From Burkholderiales bacterium (GTDB lineage: Bacteria; Pseudomonadota; Gammaproteobacteria; Burkholderiales; Burkholderiaceae_C), in NCBI GenBank assembly GCA_028864885.1, contig JAGWLR010000021.1, positions 1 to 44,568 on the forward strand: 44,568 bases of DNA, read 5' to 3'. Position numbers and translations under genes: made by a program. The first letter of the stretch is position 1. Each line of letters opens with the position of its first letter. This document shows, in pieces, positions 18,982-27,333 of this stretch. The notes under the pieces were generated by a model. The model ran no database searches, was not told the DNA's origin, and saw only the letters and a list, made by a program, of their open reading frames with translations.

Positions 18982-18997
18982 ATACCCGCTAGGGTAT
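18982..18997. repeat. Palindrome ATACCC-N4-GGGTAT in ccoG leader
   Basis: ATACCC (18982-18987), GCTA, GGGTAT (18992-18997). The arms are perfect and lie 29-44 bp before the ccoG start. It could be an operator or a small RNA hairpin. I cannot name the protein that would bind it. Confidence 0.5.
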
Positions 18998-19025
18998 CAT
19001 GAGCCCCCCTGGCTCAGAATGAAGT

Positions 19026-19061
19026 CGAGGGTTAACTTGACATTGATCAAGTTAACCCTCG
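19026..19061. promoter_or_regulatory. FNR box inside a 36-bp perfect inverted repeat, ccoP-ccoG gap
   Basis: CGAGGGTTAACTTGA (19026-19040) and its exact complement TCAAGTTAACCCTCG (19047-19061) flank six bases. At the centre, TTGACATTGATCAA (19037-19050) fits the FNR/ANR pattern TTGAY-N4-ATCAA. The DNA can bind FNR for ccoG, centred about 90 bp before its start. The RNA could form a 15-bp hairpin after ccoP, but no T-run follows, so a simple terminator is less likely. Confidence 0.7.
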
Positions 19062-19082
19062 TGTGCATCAAACGCCGACTTT

Positions 19083-20018
19083 TTATTGCGCCTGAGCCGT
19101 CTTCACATCGTGCGAAAGGCTCCACACATAAGAAGCCACCAGTTTGATCTGGTCGGGCGTCAAGCGATCTTTCTGAGCCGGCATGATGTTCAACTTGCCG
19201 TTGTTCACCATGCTCATGATGGCGTCTTCACCAAAGCCATGCAGCCAGATCTTGTCGGTCAGGTTGGGTGCGCCGATGGCTTGGTTACCCTTGCCATCAG
19301 CCCCGTGACATGCCGCGCAAACTTGCTTGAACTTTTCGCGTCCCAGCTCTGCCTTGATGGAGTTGTGCCCAGCACCAGACAAGCTCAAGACATAGTTGGC
19401 CACGTTGCGGACATCCTCGGGGCCGCCCACAGCAGGAGCCATCACAGGCATTTGCCCACGACGACCATAGGTGATGGTCTCGATGATCTTGTCAGGCGTG
19501 CCCCCATGCAACCAGTCGTTGTCCGTCAGGTTGGGAAAGCCCTTGGCACCACGGGCGTCCGAGCCGTGACAGGCCGCGCAGTTATTCAGGAACAAGCGTT
19601 CGCCAATGGCATGAGCCTGGGGATCGCGCGCCAAGTCTTCAACCGACATGGGCTTGAACTTCGCGAAGATCTTGTCTTGCTCAGCCGTGGCCTTGGCAAT
19701 TTCTTTCTGCAGTTGGCCCTTGCTGGTCCAACCCAGGCTGCCCTTGCTCGAACCCAGCCCGGGATACAACGCCATGTAAGCCACAGCAAAGACAATGGTC
19801 AACACGAACAGACCCACCCACCACATGGGCAGCGGGTTATTCAATTCGCGCAAGTCCTGGTCCCAAACGTGACCTGTGGTCTTGTCGATGTTGCCCTGTG
19901 CATCGCGCACGACCTTGTGACGGGCCGCAACCAGGAGCACCGCCACGCAGTACACCAAGCCAAACACCACGATGCCGATCACATAGTGTGACCAACCGTT
20001 GGAAATGAAGTCGCTCAT
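19083..20018 (-). CDS. ccoP: cbb3-type cytochrome c oxidase subunit III (diheme CcoP)
   Basis: 311 aa. CcoP passes electrons from periplasmic cytochromes to the oxidase core. Two N-terminal membrane helices (about 12-32 and 64-84) form the long CcoP variant. The periplasmic part holds two heme-c sites, C147-A-A-C-H151 and C234-A-A-C-H238, each followed by NLTD-W-LHG, with methionine ligands downstream (MPVMAPAVGG and MPAQ). It follows ccoQ by 15 bp in the order N-O-Q-P. The end of the gene is followed by the inverted repeat with an FNR box. Confidence 0.97.
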   Translation of the reverse strand: MSDFISNGWSHYVIGIVVFGLVYCVAVLLVAARHKVVRDAQGNIDKTTGHVWDQDLRELNNPLPMWWVGLFVLTIVFAVAYMALYPGLGSSKGSLGWTSKGQLQKEIAKATAEQDKIFAKFKPMSVEDLARDPQAHAIGERLFLNNCAACHGSDARGAKGFPNLTDNDWLHGGTPDKIIETITYGRRGQMPVMAPAVGGPEDVRNVANYVLSLSGAGHNSIKAELGREKFKQVCAACHGADGKGNQAIGAPNLTDKIWLHGFGEDAIMSMVNNGKLNIMPAQKDRLTPDQIKLVASYVWSLSHDVKTAQAQ

Positions 20019-20033
20019 ATAAAGAGCCTCCAG

Positions 20034-20171
20034 TTAATCGTCTTGGAGAGGCAGACGCGCTGCCTCTTCGAATCGGGCCTTGTTACGGCGCGAATATGCC
20101 CACGCCGTCACGCCCACGAAAACGCACAGGCAGACAACCGTGAAAACGCTACGCAGCACGATGATGTCCAT
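20034..20171 (-). CDS. ccoQ: cbb3 oxidase small subunit CcoQ
   Basis: 45 aa, read directly from the minus strand (ATG at 20171, stop at 20034-20036). It begins MDIIVLRSVFTVVC, has one membrane helix, and ends with FEEAARLPLQDD, the typical CcoQ tail. GGAGTGA precedes the start. CcoQ stabilises the interaction of CcoP with the CcoN-CcoO core. Its place between ccoO and ccoP supports the call. It is easily missed because of its size. Confidence 0.92.
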   Translation of the reverse strand: MDIIVLRSVFTVVCLCVFVGVTAWAYSRRNKARFEEAARLPLQDD

Positions 20172-20183
20172 GTGCGTCACTCC

Positions 20184-20813
20184 TTATTTGACAGAGGTAC
20201 CAAGAACCTGCAGGTACGCAATGAGTGCATCCAGCTCGGTCTTGCCCTTAACATCTTCGGCCGCGGCCTTGATCTCGTCGTCTGTGTAGGGAACACCCAC
20301 AACGCGCAAGGCCTTCATACGTGGCGCGATGCTGTCAGGATCCAACTTGGTGTTTTCAAGCCATGGATAAGCCGGCATGTTCGACTCAGGCACCACATCA
20401 CGAGGATTGTGCATGTGAGCACGGTGCCAGTCGTCGCTGTACTTGCCGCCCACGCGCTGCAGGTCAGGACCGGTGCGCTTGGAGCCCCATTGGAAGGGGT
20501 GGTCGTAAACGAACTCACCCGCCACCGAGTAATGGCCGTAGCGCAAGGTTTCGGCGCGGAAGGGGCGAATCATCTGCGAGTGGCAGCCATAGCAGCCTTC
20601 ACGGATATAGATGTCGCGCCCAGCCAGTTGCAGCGGCGTGTAAGGCTTGAGGCCAGGTACAGGCTCAGTGGTGCTGTGCTGGAAGAACAGCGGAACGATT
20701 TCAACGAGGCCACCGACGGCAACCGCCAAGAGGATCAGAACGATCATCAAGAAGTTGCTGGTTTCGATGCGCTCGTGCGAGAACGTTGCAGGGGTGTGAT
20801 TGTGATCAGCCAT
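20184..20813 (-). CDS. ccoO: cbb3-type cytochrome c oxidase subunit II (CcoO)
   Basis: 209 aa from the ATG at 20813, preceded by AAGGAG. An upstream start at 20867 lies in ccoN. CcoO is the membrane-anchored monoheme cytochrome c next to the catalytic subunit. One helix spans about 19-43. The heme site is C74-Y-G-C77-H78 in [15 protein letters not shown], and the methionine ligand is in [10 protein letters not shown]. The gene lies 13 bp after ccoN and 12 bp before ccoQ, in the same operon. Confidence 0.97.
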   Translation of the reverse strand: MADHNHTPATFSHERIETSNFLMIVLILLAVAVGGLVEIVPLFFQHSTTEPVPGLKPYTPLQLAGRDIYIREGCYGCHSQMIRPFRAETLRYGHYSVAGEFVYDHPFQWGSKRTGPDLQRVGGKYSDDWHRAHMHNPRDVVPESNMPAYPWLENTKLDPDSIAPRMKALRVVGVPYTDDEIKAAAEDVKGKTELDALIAYLQVLGTSVK

Positions 20814-20826
20814 CTTGTTCTCCTTA

Positions 20827-22269
20827 TCAGGCTGCAACAGGTGCAGGGATGGCTGTTGTCGTGGCACGACCTGCGGTGGCAGTCATCACCACGTTCCACA
20901 TCATCAGCAGCATGCCGCCGAGATACAACAAGCCCCCGGCTACCCGAAGCACATAGAACGGATAGGTTGCCTTCACGCCCTCGACGAAGGTGTACACCAA
21001 GGTACCGTCAGGGTTGACTGCTCGCCACATCAGGCCTTGCATCACACCGGCGATCCACATGGCCGCGATGTAAAGCACAATGCCAATGGTGGCAGCCCAG
21101 AAGTGCAGCGAAATGGCTGGCACGCTATACATCGAGGTACGACCGAACAGGCGCGGGATCAGGTAGTACAGGCTACCGATCGAGATCATGCCCACCCAGC
21201 CCAAAGCGCCAGAGTGCACGTGACCAATCGTCCAGTCGGTGTAGTGCGACAGGGCGTTCACGGTCTTGATGGACATCATCGGACCTTCGAATGTAGACAT
21301 GCCGTAGAACGACAGGGCCACGATCAGGAACTTCAGGATGGCGTCATCACGCAGTTTGTACCAGGCACCCGACAGGGTCATGATGCCGTTGATCATGCCG
21401 CCCCAAGAAGGCGCCAACAAGATCAGCGAGAACACCATGCCCACCGACTGGGTCCAGTCAGGCAGCGCGGTGTAATGCAAGTGGTGAGGACCCGCCCACA
21501 TGTAGGTGAAGATCAGCGCCCAGAAGTGCACGATCGACAGGCGATACGAGTACACGGGCATGCCAGCTTGCTTGGGGATGTAGTAGTACATCATGCCCAG
21601 GAAGCCTGCGGTCAGGAAGAAGCCCACCGCATTGTGGCCGTACCACCATTGAACCATGGCGTCTTGCACGCCGGCATAGGCCGAGTACGACTTGGGCGAC
21701 AAAACGCCGGCAGCGAACACCGGGATTTCAGCGCTGTTGACCACGTGCAGCAGAGCCACCGCGATGATGAACGCGCCATAGAACCAGTTGGCCACATAAA
21801 TGTGGCGGATCTTGCGGGTTCCGACCGTGCCGAAGAAAACGATGGCGTAAGACACCCACACGATCGTGATCAGGATGTCGATGGGCCATTCCAGCTCAGC
21901 GTATTCTTTGCCGGTGGTATAGCCCATCGGCAAAGAGATCGCAGCCAACAAGATGACCAGTTGCCACCCCCAGAAGGTGAAGGATGCCAGAGGGCCGGCG
22001 AACAACCGGGTCTGACACGTGCGTTGCACCACGTGATACGAGGTGGCAAACAGGGCACACCCACCAAACGCAAAAATCACCGCGTTGGTGTGCAGGGGGC
22101 GCAGCCGACCATAGGTCAGCCAGGGAATACCGAAGTTCAACTCCGGCCAAGCCAATTGCGACGCGATCAACACGCCGACTGCCATGCCTACGACGCCCCA
22201 TAGGACCGCGGCAAGGGCAAACTGCCTAACGACTTTATCGTTATAGGTGGCAGACTGAGTGGTTGCCAT
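20827..22269 (-). CDS. ccoN: cbb3-type cytochrome c oxidase subunit I (CcoN)
   Basis: 480 aa with about twelve membrane helices. This catalytic subunit reduces oxygen to water at the heme b3-CuB site and pumps protons. Ligand histidines are visible in [25 protein letters not shown] (with the Tyr of the cbb3 type nearby), [14 protein letters not shown] and [16 protein letters not shown] precedes the ATG at 22269. An FNR box in the end of ccoS with a -10 element at the right distance suggests that ccoNOQP has its own oxygen-regulated promoter. Confidence 0.97.
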   Translation of the reverse strand: MATTQSATYNDKVVRQFALAAVLWGVVGMAVGVLIASQLAWPELNFGIPWLTYGRLRPLHTNAVIFAFGGCALFATSYHVVQRTCQTRLFAGPLASFTFWGWQLVILLAAISLPMGYTTGKEYAELEWPIDILITIVWVSYAIVFFGTVGTRKIRHIYVANWFYGAFIIAVALLHVVNSAEIPVFAAGVLSPKSYSAYAGVQDAMVQWWYGHNAVGFFLTAGFLGMMYYYIPKQAGMPVYSYRLSIVHFWALIFTYMWAGPHHLHYTALPDWTQSVGMVFSLILLAPSWGGMINGIMTLSGAWYKLRDDAILKFLIVALSFYGMSTFEGPMMSIKTVNALSHYTDWTIGHVHSGALGWVGMISIGSLYYLIPRLFGRTSMYSVPAISLHFWAATIGIVLYIAAMWIAGVMQGLMWRAVNPDGTLVYTFVEGVKATYPFYVLRVAGGLLYLGGMLLMMWNVVMTATAGRATTTAIPAPVAA

Positions 22270-22296
22270 CTCATTTTCTCCTTTGTTACACCCTTA

Positions 22297-22338
22297 ATTG
22301 TCTTTGGACAACGACTCATCAATCTTGATTAGTCTCAA
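22297..22338 (-). promoter_or_regulatory. FNR-dependent class II promoter for ccoNOQP
   Basis: The FNR box TTGATTAGTCTCAA (22325-22338, as read on the plus strand; one mismatch) overlaps the last codons of ccoS. On the minus strand GACAAT (22302-22297) is a four-of-six -10 element. If it occupies -12 to -7, the transcript starts at 22290 and the box centre is exactly -41.5, the classic class II FNR position. This would leave a leader of about 20 nt. Confidence 0.6.
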
Positions 22339-22495
22339 GTTTCTGGTCGGGCTGGACATCGTCTTTCTGGAGGATTCTCAAACCCTCTTGCTCCAGATCT
22401 TCAAACTGCCCGCTGTTGATCGCCCACCCCATCACGCCAAGGATGGCCAATACCAGCAGCACCGAAACGGGGATGAGGACGTAAAGAATTTCCAT
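22319..22495 (-). CDS. ccoS: cbb3 oxidase assembly protein CcoS
   Basis: 58 aa, read directly from the minus strand (ATG at 22495, TGA at 22319-22321). It starts MEILYVLIPVSVLLVLAILG, one membrane helix, followed by WAINSGQFEDLEQEG, the usual CcoS signature. CcoS is needed for insertion of the cofactors of the cbb3 oxidase. It lies 19 bp after ccoI and 49 bp before ccoN. The end of its coding sequence contains the FNR box proposed for ccoN. Confidence 0.93.
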   Translation of the reverse strand: MEILYVLIPVSVLLVLAILGVMGWAINSGQFEDLEQEGLRILQKDDVQPDQKLETNQD

Positions 22496-22514
22496 ATAAA
22501 TCAGCGACTTAGCC

Positions 22515-24896
22515 TTATTTCGAGGTCAGCCTCAAGGAATTGAGCACGACCCCCAACGAGCTCGCAGCCATCCCTGCACCGGCCAACCAAGGCGGTAAAT
22601 AACCAGCCAAAGCCAGAGGAATGCACACCAAGTTATAGACCGCGGCCCAAATCAAATTTTGATTTACGACCTTCAGTGCGCGTTGACTGATTCCAACAGC
22701 CAAGGGAATGGCAGACAAGCGTCCACCCAATACGATCAGATCGGCCTGTGACTGCGCCAGAGCCGCCCCGGCGTCCAGCACGATCGAAACATCTGCTTTG
22801 GCCAGTACGGGGGCGTCGTTGATTCCGTCTCCCACCACAGCCACGACCCTACCAGATTGCTGTGCCTGGTTGACGATGGCCAGTTTACTCTCTGGACTGG
22901 CATGTGCTTGCGCTATTTCAAGTCTTTTTGCACCACCCAGGTGCATGACGGCAGCTTCTACCCTCGCCGCGGTGTCTCCTGACAACACCAAGCAGCGCCA
23001 ATGGTGCTGTGCCAGTTTCGCCAAAGTCTGGGCCGCATCCGCACGGAACACTTCGTCAAAAACAAAGCCCATGACATCGTCGCCGGATGTTGAGTCCGTC
23101 GCATCTTGTCTGGCGAGCCAGACTCGGGCCCTTGCCGAATCAGGCCATGCGTGAACAACCCGCGCGAGATCTTCGCTCAGCACCCACTCCTCAGCCCCCA
23201 GGCGCCACACCTGCCCCTGCCGGTCGCGCCCCTGAATTCCCTTGCCTGCCACTTCTACCACCTCGCTCCAGCCCCCCTCTTCCTTGGGCAAGGGCCCCGC
23301 CTGGCTCAGCGATCGGGACAAGGGGTGTTGCGAGAGTGCCGCAAGGGTGCGGGCCCGAACAAAGTCAATCTCGGCGGGCTTCACCGTGCGCCCCGCACAA
23401 ATCACTTCCATCAGAAACAAGTGCCCCTCGGTCAGCGTGCCAGTCTTGTCGAAGTAGACCTCGTCGACAGCTGCCATGGCTTCAATGGCATCCAGCCGAC
23501 GCACCAGCAGACCATTGCGCCCCATGGCCCCTGCTGCCGCCAACAAGGCAGAAGGCGCGGCCAAAGACAAAGCGCATGGGCACGTCACCACCAACACCGA
23601 CACCATCACCCAGATCGACTTGGCTGGGTCAATCCACTGCCAGGCCAGCGCGCCCAGGGCGGCCAGTGCCAGCACTCCCCACAAAAATGGGCCAGCAAAT
23701 CGGTCGGCCACACGAGCCAGCCCTGGTTTTTCAGTCAGGGCTTGCTGCACCAGGGCGACAATCTGCTGGTAGCGGGTGTCTGGCCCGAGTCGTTCGATCG
23801 AGATCCAGATGGGCGCGCCTTGGTTGACGCTGCCGGCCACCACCATGTGCCCCACCCGCTTGGATACCGTTCGCGATTCGCCCGTGAGCATGGACTCGTC
23901 CAATTCGGTCTGCCCCCAAATGACCTGACCATCACCAGGCACGGCCTGCCCCGCCGCCACGCGCACCCGATCACCATGCTTGAGGGCAGACAGAGGCACC
24001 GATTCGGCTTGGGCCATCGACCAGTCTTGGTCATGGGCCGGATCCACCGCGCGATCAACGGCTTCCGGCAACTTCACGCACAGAGACTCCAGTGACTGGG
24101 TGACCTTCTCTCGTGCCCGGCTTTCCAGCCACCGCCCGGCCAGCAAGAAGGTCACGAACATGGTCAGCGAATCGAAATAGGTTGATTCACCAAAGTGATG
24201 GGTGTTGCCGAACGTCACCGCGGAGCTGACCAGAAAAGTCGCAGCCATGCCGATCGCCACCGGGGTGTCCATCGAGATCCGCTTTTGCTTGGCAGCGCGC
24301 CAGGCCCCAGAGAAAAAAGGCCCACACGAAAACAACATCACGGGCAGGCTCAACACCCAGCATGCCCAATTCATCAAGCGCCAGATGTCAGGCGGGATTT
24401 CATGGGGGCCCGCCACGTACTGAGGCACGGTCACCATCATCACCTGCATCATGCAAAAGCCCGCCACGGCCAACCGCCACACCAGGCGGCGCCGTTCCAG
24501 CAGCCGCTCGTTGCCAGCCCGGGCAGACGCATCCGGCCACGCCCGATAGCCCACTTTCTGAACAACCTGAACCAGATCCGACAGTTTGACGCGGGCCGGA
24601 TCCAGCAGGATGCGGGCACGCTGGGAAGCAGCCTGAACCTGAACTTCGTCCACCCCTGGCACCGATTTCAAGGCGTCTTCGATGGTGATCGAGCAGGCCG
24701 CGCAGTACATTCCCGACAACCCCAGACCGATACGCCGTTTGCTGGATCCCAACGGGGCCTCGAGCACGCACTGCTGCAGCAAGCTGGGATCGTCCAGCCC
24801 CGCCAACTGAGCTGGCGTGAGCGCCGACGGCTTGTCGGATTCGCTGGCGCCACTGGCCGATGCGGCGGGCTCAGATCTGACGGGCAAAAAATTCAT
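22515..24896 (-). CDS. ccoI: Copper-type P-type ATPase for oxidase assembly (CcoI/FixI)
   Basis: 793 aa. CcoI is a P1B-type ATPase that exports copper for the cbb3 catalytic site. In order: a hydrophilic N-terminus, a heavy-metal-binding domain with C65-A-A-C68 (SGMYCAACS), membrane helices, the actuator motif TGES, the transmembrane metal site CPC in VVTCPCALSLAAP, the phosphorylation site DKTGTLTEG, and the hinge GDGINDAP. Adjacent ccoS and ccoNOQP genes separate it from a general copper-efflux ATPase. It is the first gene of the minus-strand cco cluster. A weak FNR-like site lies about 93 bp before the start. Confidence 0.95.
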   Translation of the reverse strand: MNFLPVRSEPAASASGASESDKPSALTPAQLAGLDDPSLLQQCVLEAPLGSSKRRIGLGLSGMYCAACSITIEDALKSVPGVDEVQVQAASQRARILLDPARVKLSDLVQVVQKVGYRAWPDASARAGNERLLERRRLVWRLAVAGFCMMQVMMVTVPQYVAGPHEIPPDIWRLMNWACWVLSLPVMLFSCGPFFSGAWRAAKQKRISMDTPVAIGMAATFLVSSAVTFGNTHHFGESTYFDSLTMFVTFLLAGRWLESRAREKVTQSLESLCVKLPEAVDRAVDPAHDQDWSMAQAESVPLSALKHGDRVRVAAGQAVPGDGQVIWGQTELDESMLTGESRTVSKRVGHMVVAGSVNQGAPIWISIERLGPDTRYQQIVALVQQALTEKPGLARVADRFAGPFLWGVLALAALGALAWQWIDPAKSIWVMVSVLVVTCPCALSLAAPSALLAAAGAMGRNGLLVRRLDAIEAMAAVDEVYFDKTGTLTEGHLFLMEVICAGRTVKPAEIDFVRARTLAALSQHPLSRSLSQAGPLPKEEGGWSEVVEVAGKGIQGRDRQGQVWRLGAEEWVLSEDLARVVHAWPDSARARVWLARQDATDSTSGDDVMGFVFDEVFRADAAQTLAKLAQHHWRCLVLSGDTAARVEAAVMHLGGAKRLEIAQAHASPESKLAIVNQAQQSGRVVAVVGDGINDAPVLAKADVSIVLDAGAALAQSQADLIVLGGRLSAIPLAVGISQRALKVVNQNLIWAAVYNLVCIPLALAGYLPPWLAGAGMAASSLGVVLNSLRLTSK

Positions 24897-24953
24897 GGAC
24901 TGCTCGCTGCTAAAGTCTCGACGTCAAGACCGTGAAGTGGGCGCGGTGCAGCA

Positions 24954-24996
24954 CTCTACACGGCACAAGGCCCTGCAAAAAATTGATCTATTTGAA
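24954..24996 (-). promoter_or_regulatory. Degenerate FNR-like site and -10 before ccoI
   Basis: On the minus strand TTCAAATAGATCAA (24996-24983) has one perfect and one poor half-site. TAGAGT (24959-24954) would be a four-of-six -10, putting the box near -42.5. The site abuts the start of the divergent DUF192 gene. It is weaker than the other three sites in this window. Confidence 0.35.
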
Positions 24997-25485
24997 ATGT
25001 CAACGAACATGACCTTCATCAAGACTTTCATCGCCCGCACCGTGTTGATTGCCACTGCAGCGTTGGGGGGACATGCCTGCGCCCAGGCCGAACCGAGTGG
25101 GACGCCACAGCAATTGCCATCGGTTTCGCTGGGCGTCAGCTTCTACAACATCAAAGCCGAGCTGGCGCAAACTGAGCGTCAGCGCGAAATTGGCCTGATG
25201 TTCCGCAAGACCCTGGGGCTGAACGACGGCATGATTTTCGTGTTCGAGCGTGCAGGCACCCAGTGCTTCTGGATGAAAAACACCCTGATCCCTTTGTCGG
25301 TGGCGTTCATTGACGACAGCGGCACGATCGTCAACATCGACGAAATGAAGGCCGAAACCGAAGACCCGCACTGCTCCGTCAAGCCCGTGCGTTACGTGCT
25401 CGAAATGAACAAAGGCTGGTTCAGCAAACGCGGGATCAAGGAAGGCAGCAAGATCAGCGGCGAGTTGTTTGGCAGCCCCCACTGA
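24997..25485 (+). CDS. Secreted DUF192 protein
   Basis: 162 aa from the ATG at 24997. An ATG at 25009 is an equally possible start, and neither has a clear ribosome site. A signal peptide runs to about GHACAQA, then a DUF192 domain (QREIGLMFRKTLGLNDGMIFVFERAGTQCFWMKNTLIPLSVAF). DUF192 proteins are small secreted beta-barrel proteins of unknown role. The family usually has the FWM-NT-IPLDVAF block and here it reads IPLSVAF. It diverges from ccoI with a 100-bp gap and converges on the patatin gene with 11 bp between the stops and no visible terminator. Confidence 0.85.
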   Translation: MSTNMTFIKTFIARTVLIATAALGGHACAQAEPSGTPQQLPSVSLGVSFYNIKAELAQTERQREIGLMFRKTLGLNDGMIFVFERAGTQCFWMKNTLIPLSVAFIDDSGTIVNIDEMKAETEDPHCSVKPVRYVLEMNKGWFSKRGIKEGSKISGELFGSPH

Positions 25486-25496
25486 CCCGCCACCCA

Positions 25497-26435
25497 TCAC
25501 CTGGTTTTGGCCGCTATCTTTTCTTTGAGTTGCGGCAACACCATCAGGGCCGCTTCACGCCCTGCCAGGATCGACAAACGGCGCTGGCTGAAGTCCGCGC
25601 TGCCGATGCCAGCCAATTTCGGGCGCATGACCACGTCAGCATCCTTCAGTTCATGTTGGCTGATGCTGTGGCCCATGATGTTGAAGGTCTGCAACAGGAT
25701 GTCGATGGCGCCCTTTGTCGGCTGCCCCTCCGGGATCGCTGAGATGTCGACCGCGATCACCACATCGGCCCCCAATTGGCGGGCGTAGCGAACGGGAATG
25801 GGCGACACCAAGCCGCCATCGACGTACTCACGATCACCAATTTTCACAGGCTGAAAAACACCCGGAACTGAGCTGGATGCGCGTACCGCTGTACCCGCAT
25901 CCCCCCGCTGGAACAGGATGGGTTGCCCGCTATTGAGGTCTGTGGCCACGATGCCCAAGGGGATGCGAGTGTTCTCGATCTGCACATTGCCTGTGGCTGA
26001 CCGCACATAACGGGCAAGGGCCTCGCCCTTCAGCAAAGACCGCCCCGGGAACATCCAGTCTGTGATCGATGATTCATCCATGCTCATGGCCATGTCGGCC
26101 AGCTGAGTGGGTGTTTTGCCGCTGGCATACAGGGTGGCCACCAGGCTGCCGGCAGAGGTGCCGACAATCACATCGGGCTTGATCCCCTGTTCCTCTAGCA
26201 CCTGCAACACGCCAATGTGGGCAAACCCACGTGCTGCACCACCTCCCAAGGCCAGACCGATTTTCGGGGGCCTGGGCACCGGCTTGATTTGAACCACCGA
26301 CGGCGGCGCAGGAGGAGGCGATACCGCACACCCTGCCAAACCAAGCGCCAACAGCGCGGACCACCGTCCGAGGATCCGCCCAACTGTCTTATATTTCTTT
26401 TCTATATAAGCAACGCAAAAAAAAGTAGTTTCCAT
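25497..26435 (-). CDS. Patatin-like phospholipase, predicted lipoprotein
   Basis: 312 aa. The catalytic features of bacterial patatins (RssA-like) are present: the oxyanion loop GGGAARG, the nucleophile elbow GTSAG and the DGG dyad in YVDGGLVSPIPV. The family hydrolyses acyl chains of lipids. Unlike cytoplasmic RssA, the N-terminus has a hydrophobic stretch with lipobox LAGC (ALLALGLAGC), followed by a proline-rich stretch. The mature protein should therefore be lipid-anchored in the envelope. The start at 26435 has no clear ribosome site, but no other good start precedes the lipobox. Its substrate is unknown. It diverges from the TauE-like exporter with 56 bp between starts. Confidence 0.88.
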   Translation of the reverse strand: METTFFCVAYIEKKYKTVGRILGRWSALLALGLAGCAVSPPPAPPSVVQIKPVPRPPKIGLALGGGAARGFAHIGVLQVLEEQGIKPDVIVGTSAGSLVATLYASGKTPTQLADMAMSMDESSITDWMFPGRSLLKGEALARYVRSATGNVQIENTRIPLGIVATDLNSGQPILFQRGDAGTAVRASSSVPGVFQPVKIGDREYVDGGLVSPIPVRYARQLGADVVIAVDISAIPEGQPTKGAIDILLQTFNIMGHSISQHELKDADVVMRPKLAGIGSADFSQRRLSILAGREAALMVLPQLKEKIAAKTR

Positions 26436-26491
26436 TTATATGCAGATTTTCTACAGTTCAACCCTCAAACACGCGGCTCAGTTTTCAGACC

Positions 26492-27271
26492 ATGCAACTC
26501 GATTGGACAGCCATAGCAGCAGGCGCCGGAGTAGGCTCCATTGTGGGCCTGACCGGGGTAGGTGGTGGCTCGTTGATGACACCGCTGCTGATTTCGGTAT
26601 TTCATCTCGACAAAGCCGTCGCGATCGGCACTGACCTCTGGTTTGCCGGATTGACCAAGGTTTCGGGCGCCGTGGCGCATCACCATCAAGGCCACGTTGA
26701 CTATCACATCACTCGCAAACTGCTGTACGGAAGCATTCCGGCGTCGATCCTCACCACCCTCTTCATGCATCTGCAAGGGATCACCAAATCCGGGCAGAGC
26801 TTATTGGCATACGCCTTGGGGATTGCGCTGTTGCTGACTGCTTTGACGGTGGCGTTTCGCCCGTTTTGGCTGAAAGTCGGTATTTGGCTGGAGCGCTGGG
26901 TTACGCGGGAACGCCGTCCCTATTTGACCGTGGCCTGCGGCGTGATTCTGGGCGTCTTGGTGTCCTTGAGTTCGATTGGTGCAGGGGCTTTGGGCGCCAC
27001 CATGATCCTGTTGCTTTATCCTCGGCTGGATGTCAGACGATTGGTGGGCAGCGACATCGCTCACGCGGTGCCACTGACCATCGTGGCCGGCATCGGACAC
27101 GCCTCGCTGGGGAACGTTGACTGGATGTTGCTGACAGAATTGCTGATTGGCTCCCTCCCAGCCATCTGGATCGCAGCCAAATTGACCAAACACCTGCCCG
27201 ACACCATCACGCGCATGGCGCTTTGTGGCTGTCTGGTGCTGGCGGCCAACAAAGTTTTGATGTCCGCTTGA
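26492..27271 (+). CDS. TauE/SafE family membrane transporter
   Basis: 259 aa, about eight membrane helices. The N-terminal repeat has GLTGVGGGSLMTPLLI and the second repeat SLSSIGAGALGATMI, the two-fold pattern of the TauE/SafE (DUF81) family, whose members export sulfite or organosulfonates. It lies 62 bp upstream of the sulfite reductase gene on the same strand, so a role in exporting excess sulfite is plausible, but substrates in this family vary. The ATG at 26492 has no clear Shine-Dalgarno sequence. Confidence 0.85.
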   Translation: MQLDWTAIAAGAGVGSIVGLTGVGGGSLMTPLLISVFHLDKAVAIGTDLWFAGLTKVSGAVAHHHQGHVDYHITRKLLYGSIPASILTTLFMHLQGITKSGQSLLAYALGIALLLTALTVAFRPFWLKVGIWLERWVTRERRPYLTVACGVILGVLVSLSSIGAGALGATMILLLYPRLDVRRLVGSDIAHAVPLTIVAGIGHASLGNVDWMLLTELLIGSLPAIWIAAKLTKHLPDTITRMALCGCLVLAANKVLMSA

Positions 27272-27333
27272 AACCCCGATCGCATTCACCCCTTTTTTGA
27301 CACATTGACACCGGGCCCGACCGGTTTGATGCC

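Noticed and set aside
20815-22203. A 462-codon plus-strand open frame opposite ccoN, and similar long frames opposite clpA (9054-10244), cysN (31800-32510), the TonB receptor (35484-36416) and ppiD (38706-39086)
   Set aside because: They mirror the codon pattern of well-supported genes, have low-complexity His/Gln/Arg-rich products, no recognisable domains and no ribosome sites.
27297-27310. Two TTGACA hexamers before cysI as -35 elements
   Set aside because: No acceptable -10 lies 16-18 bases downstream of either.
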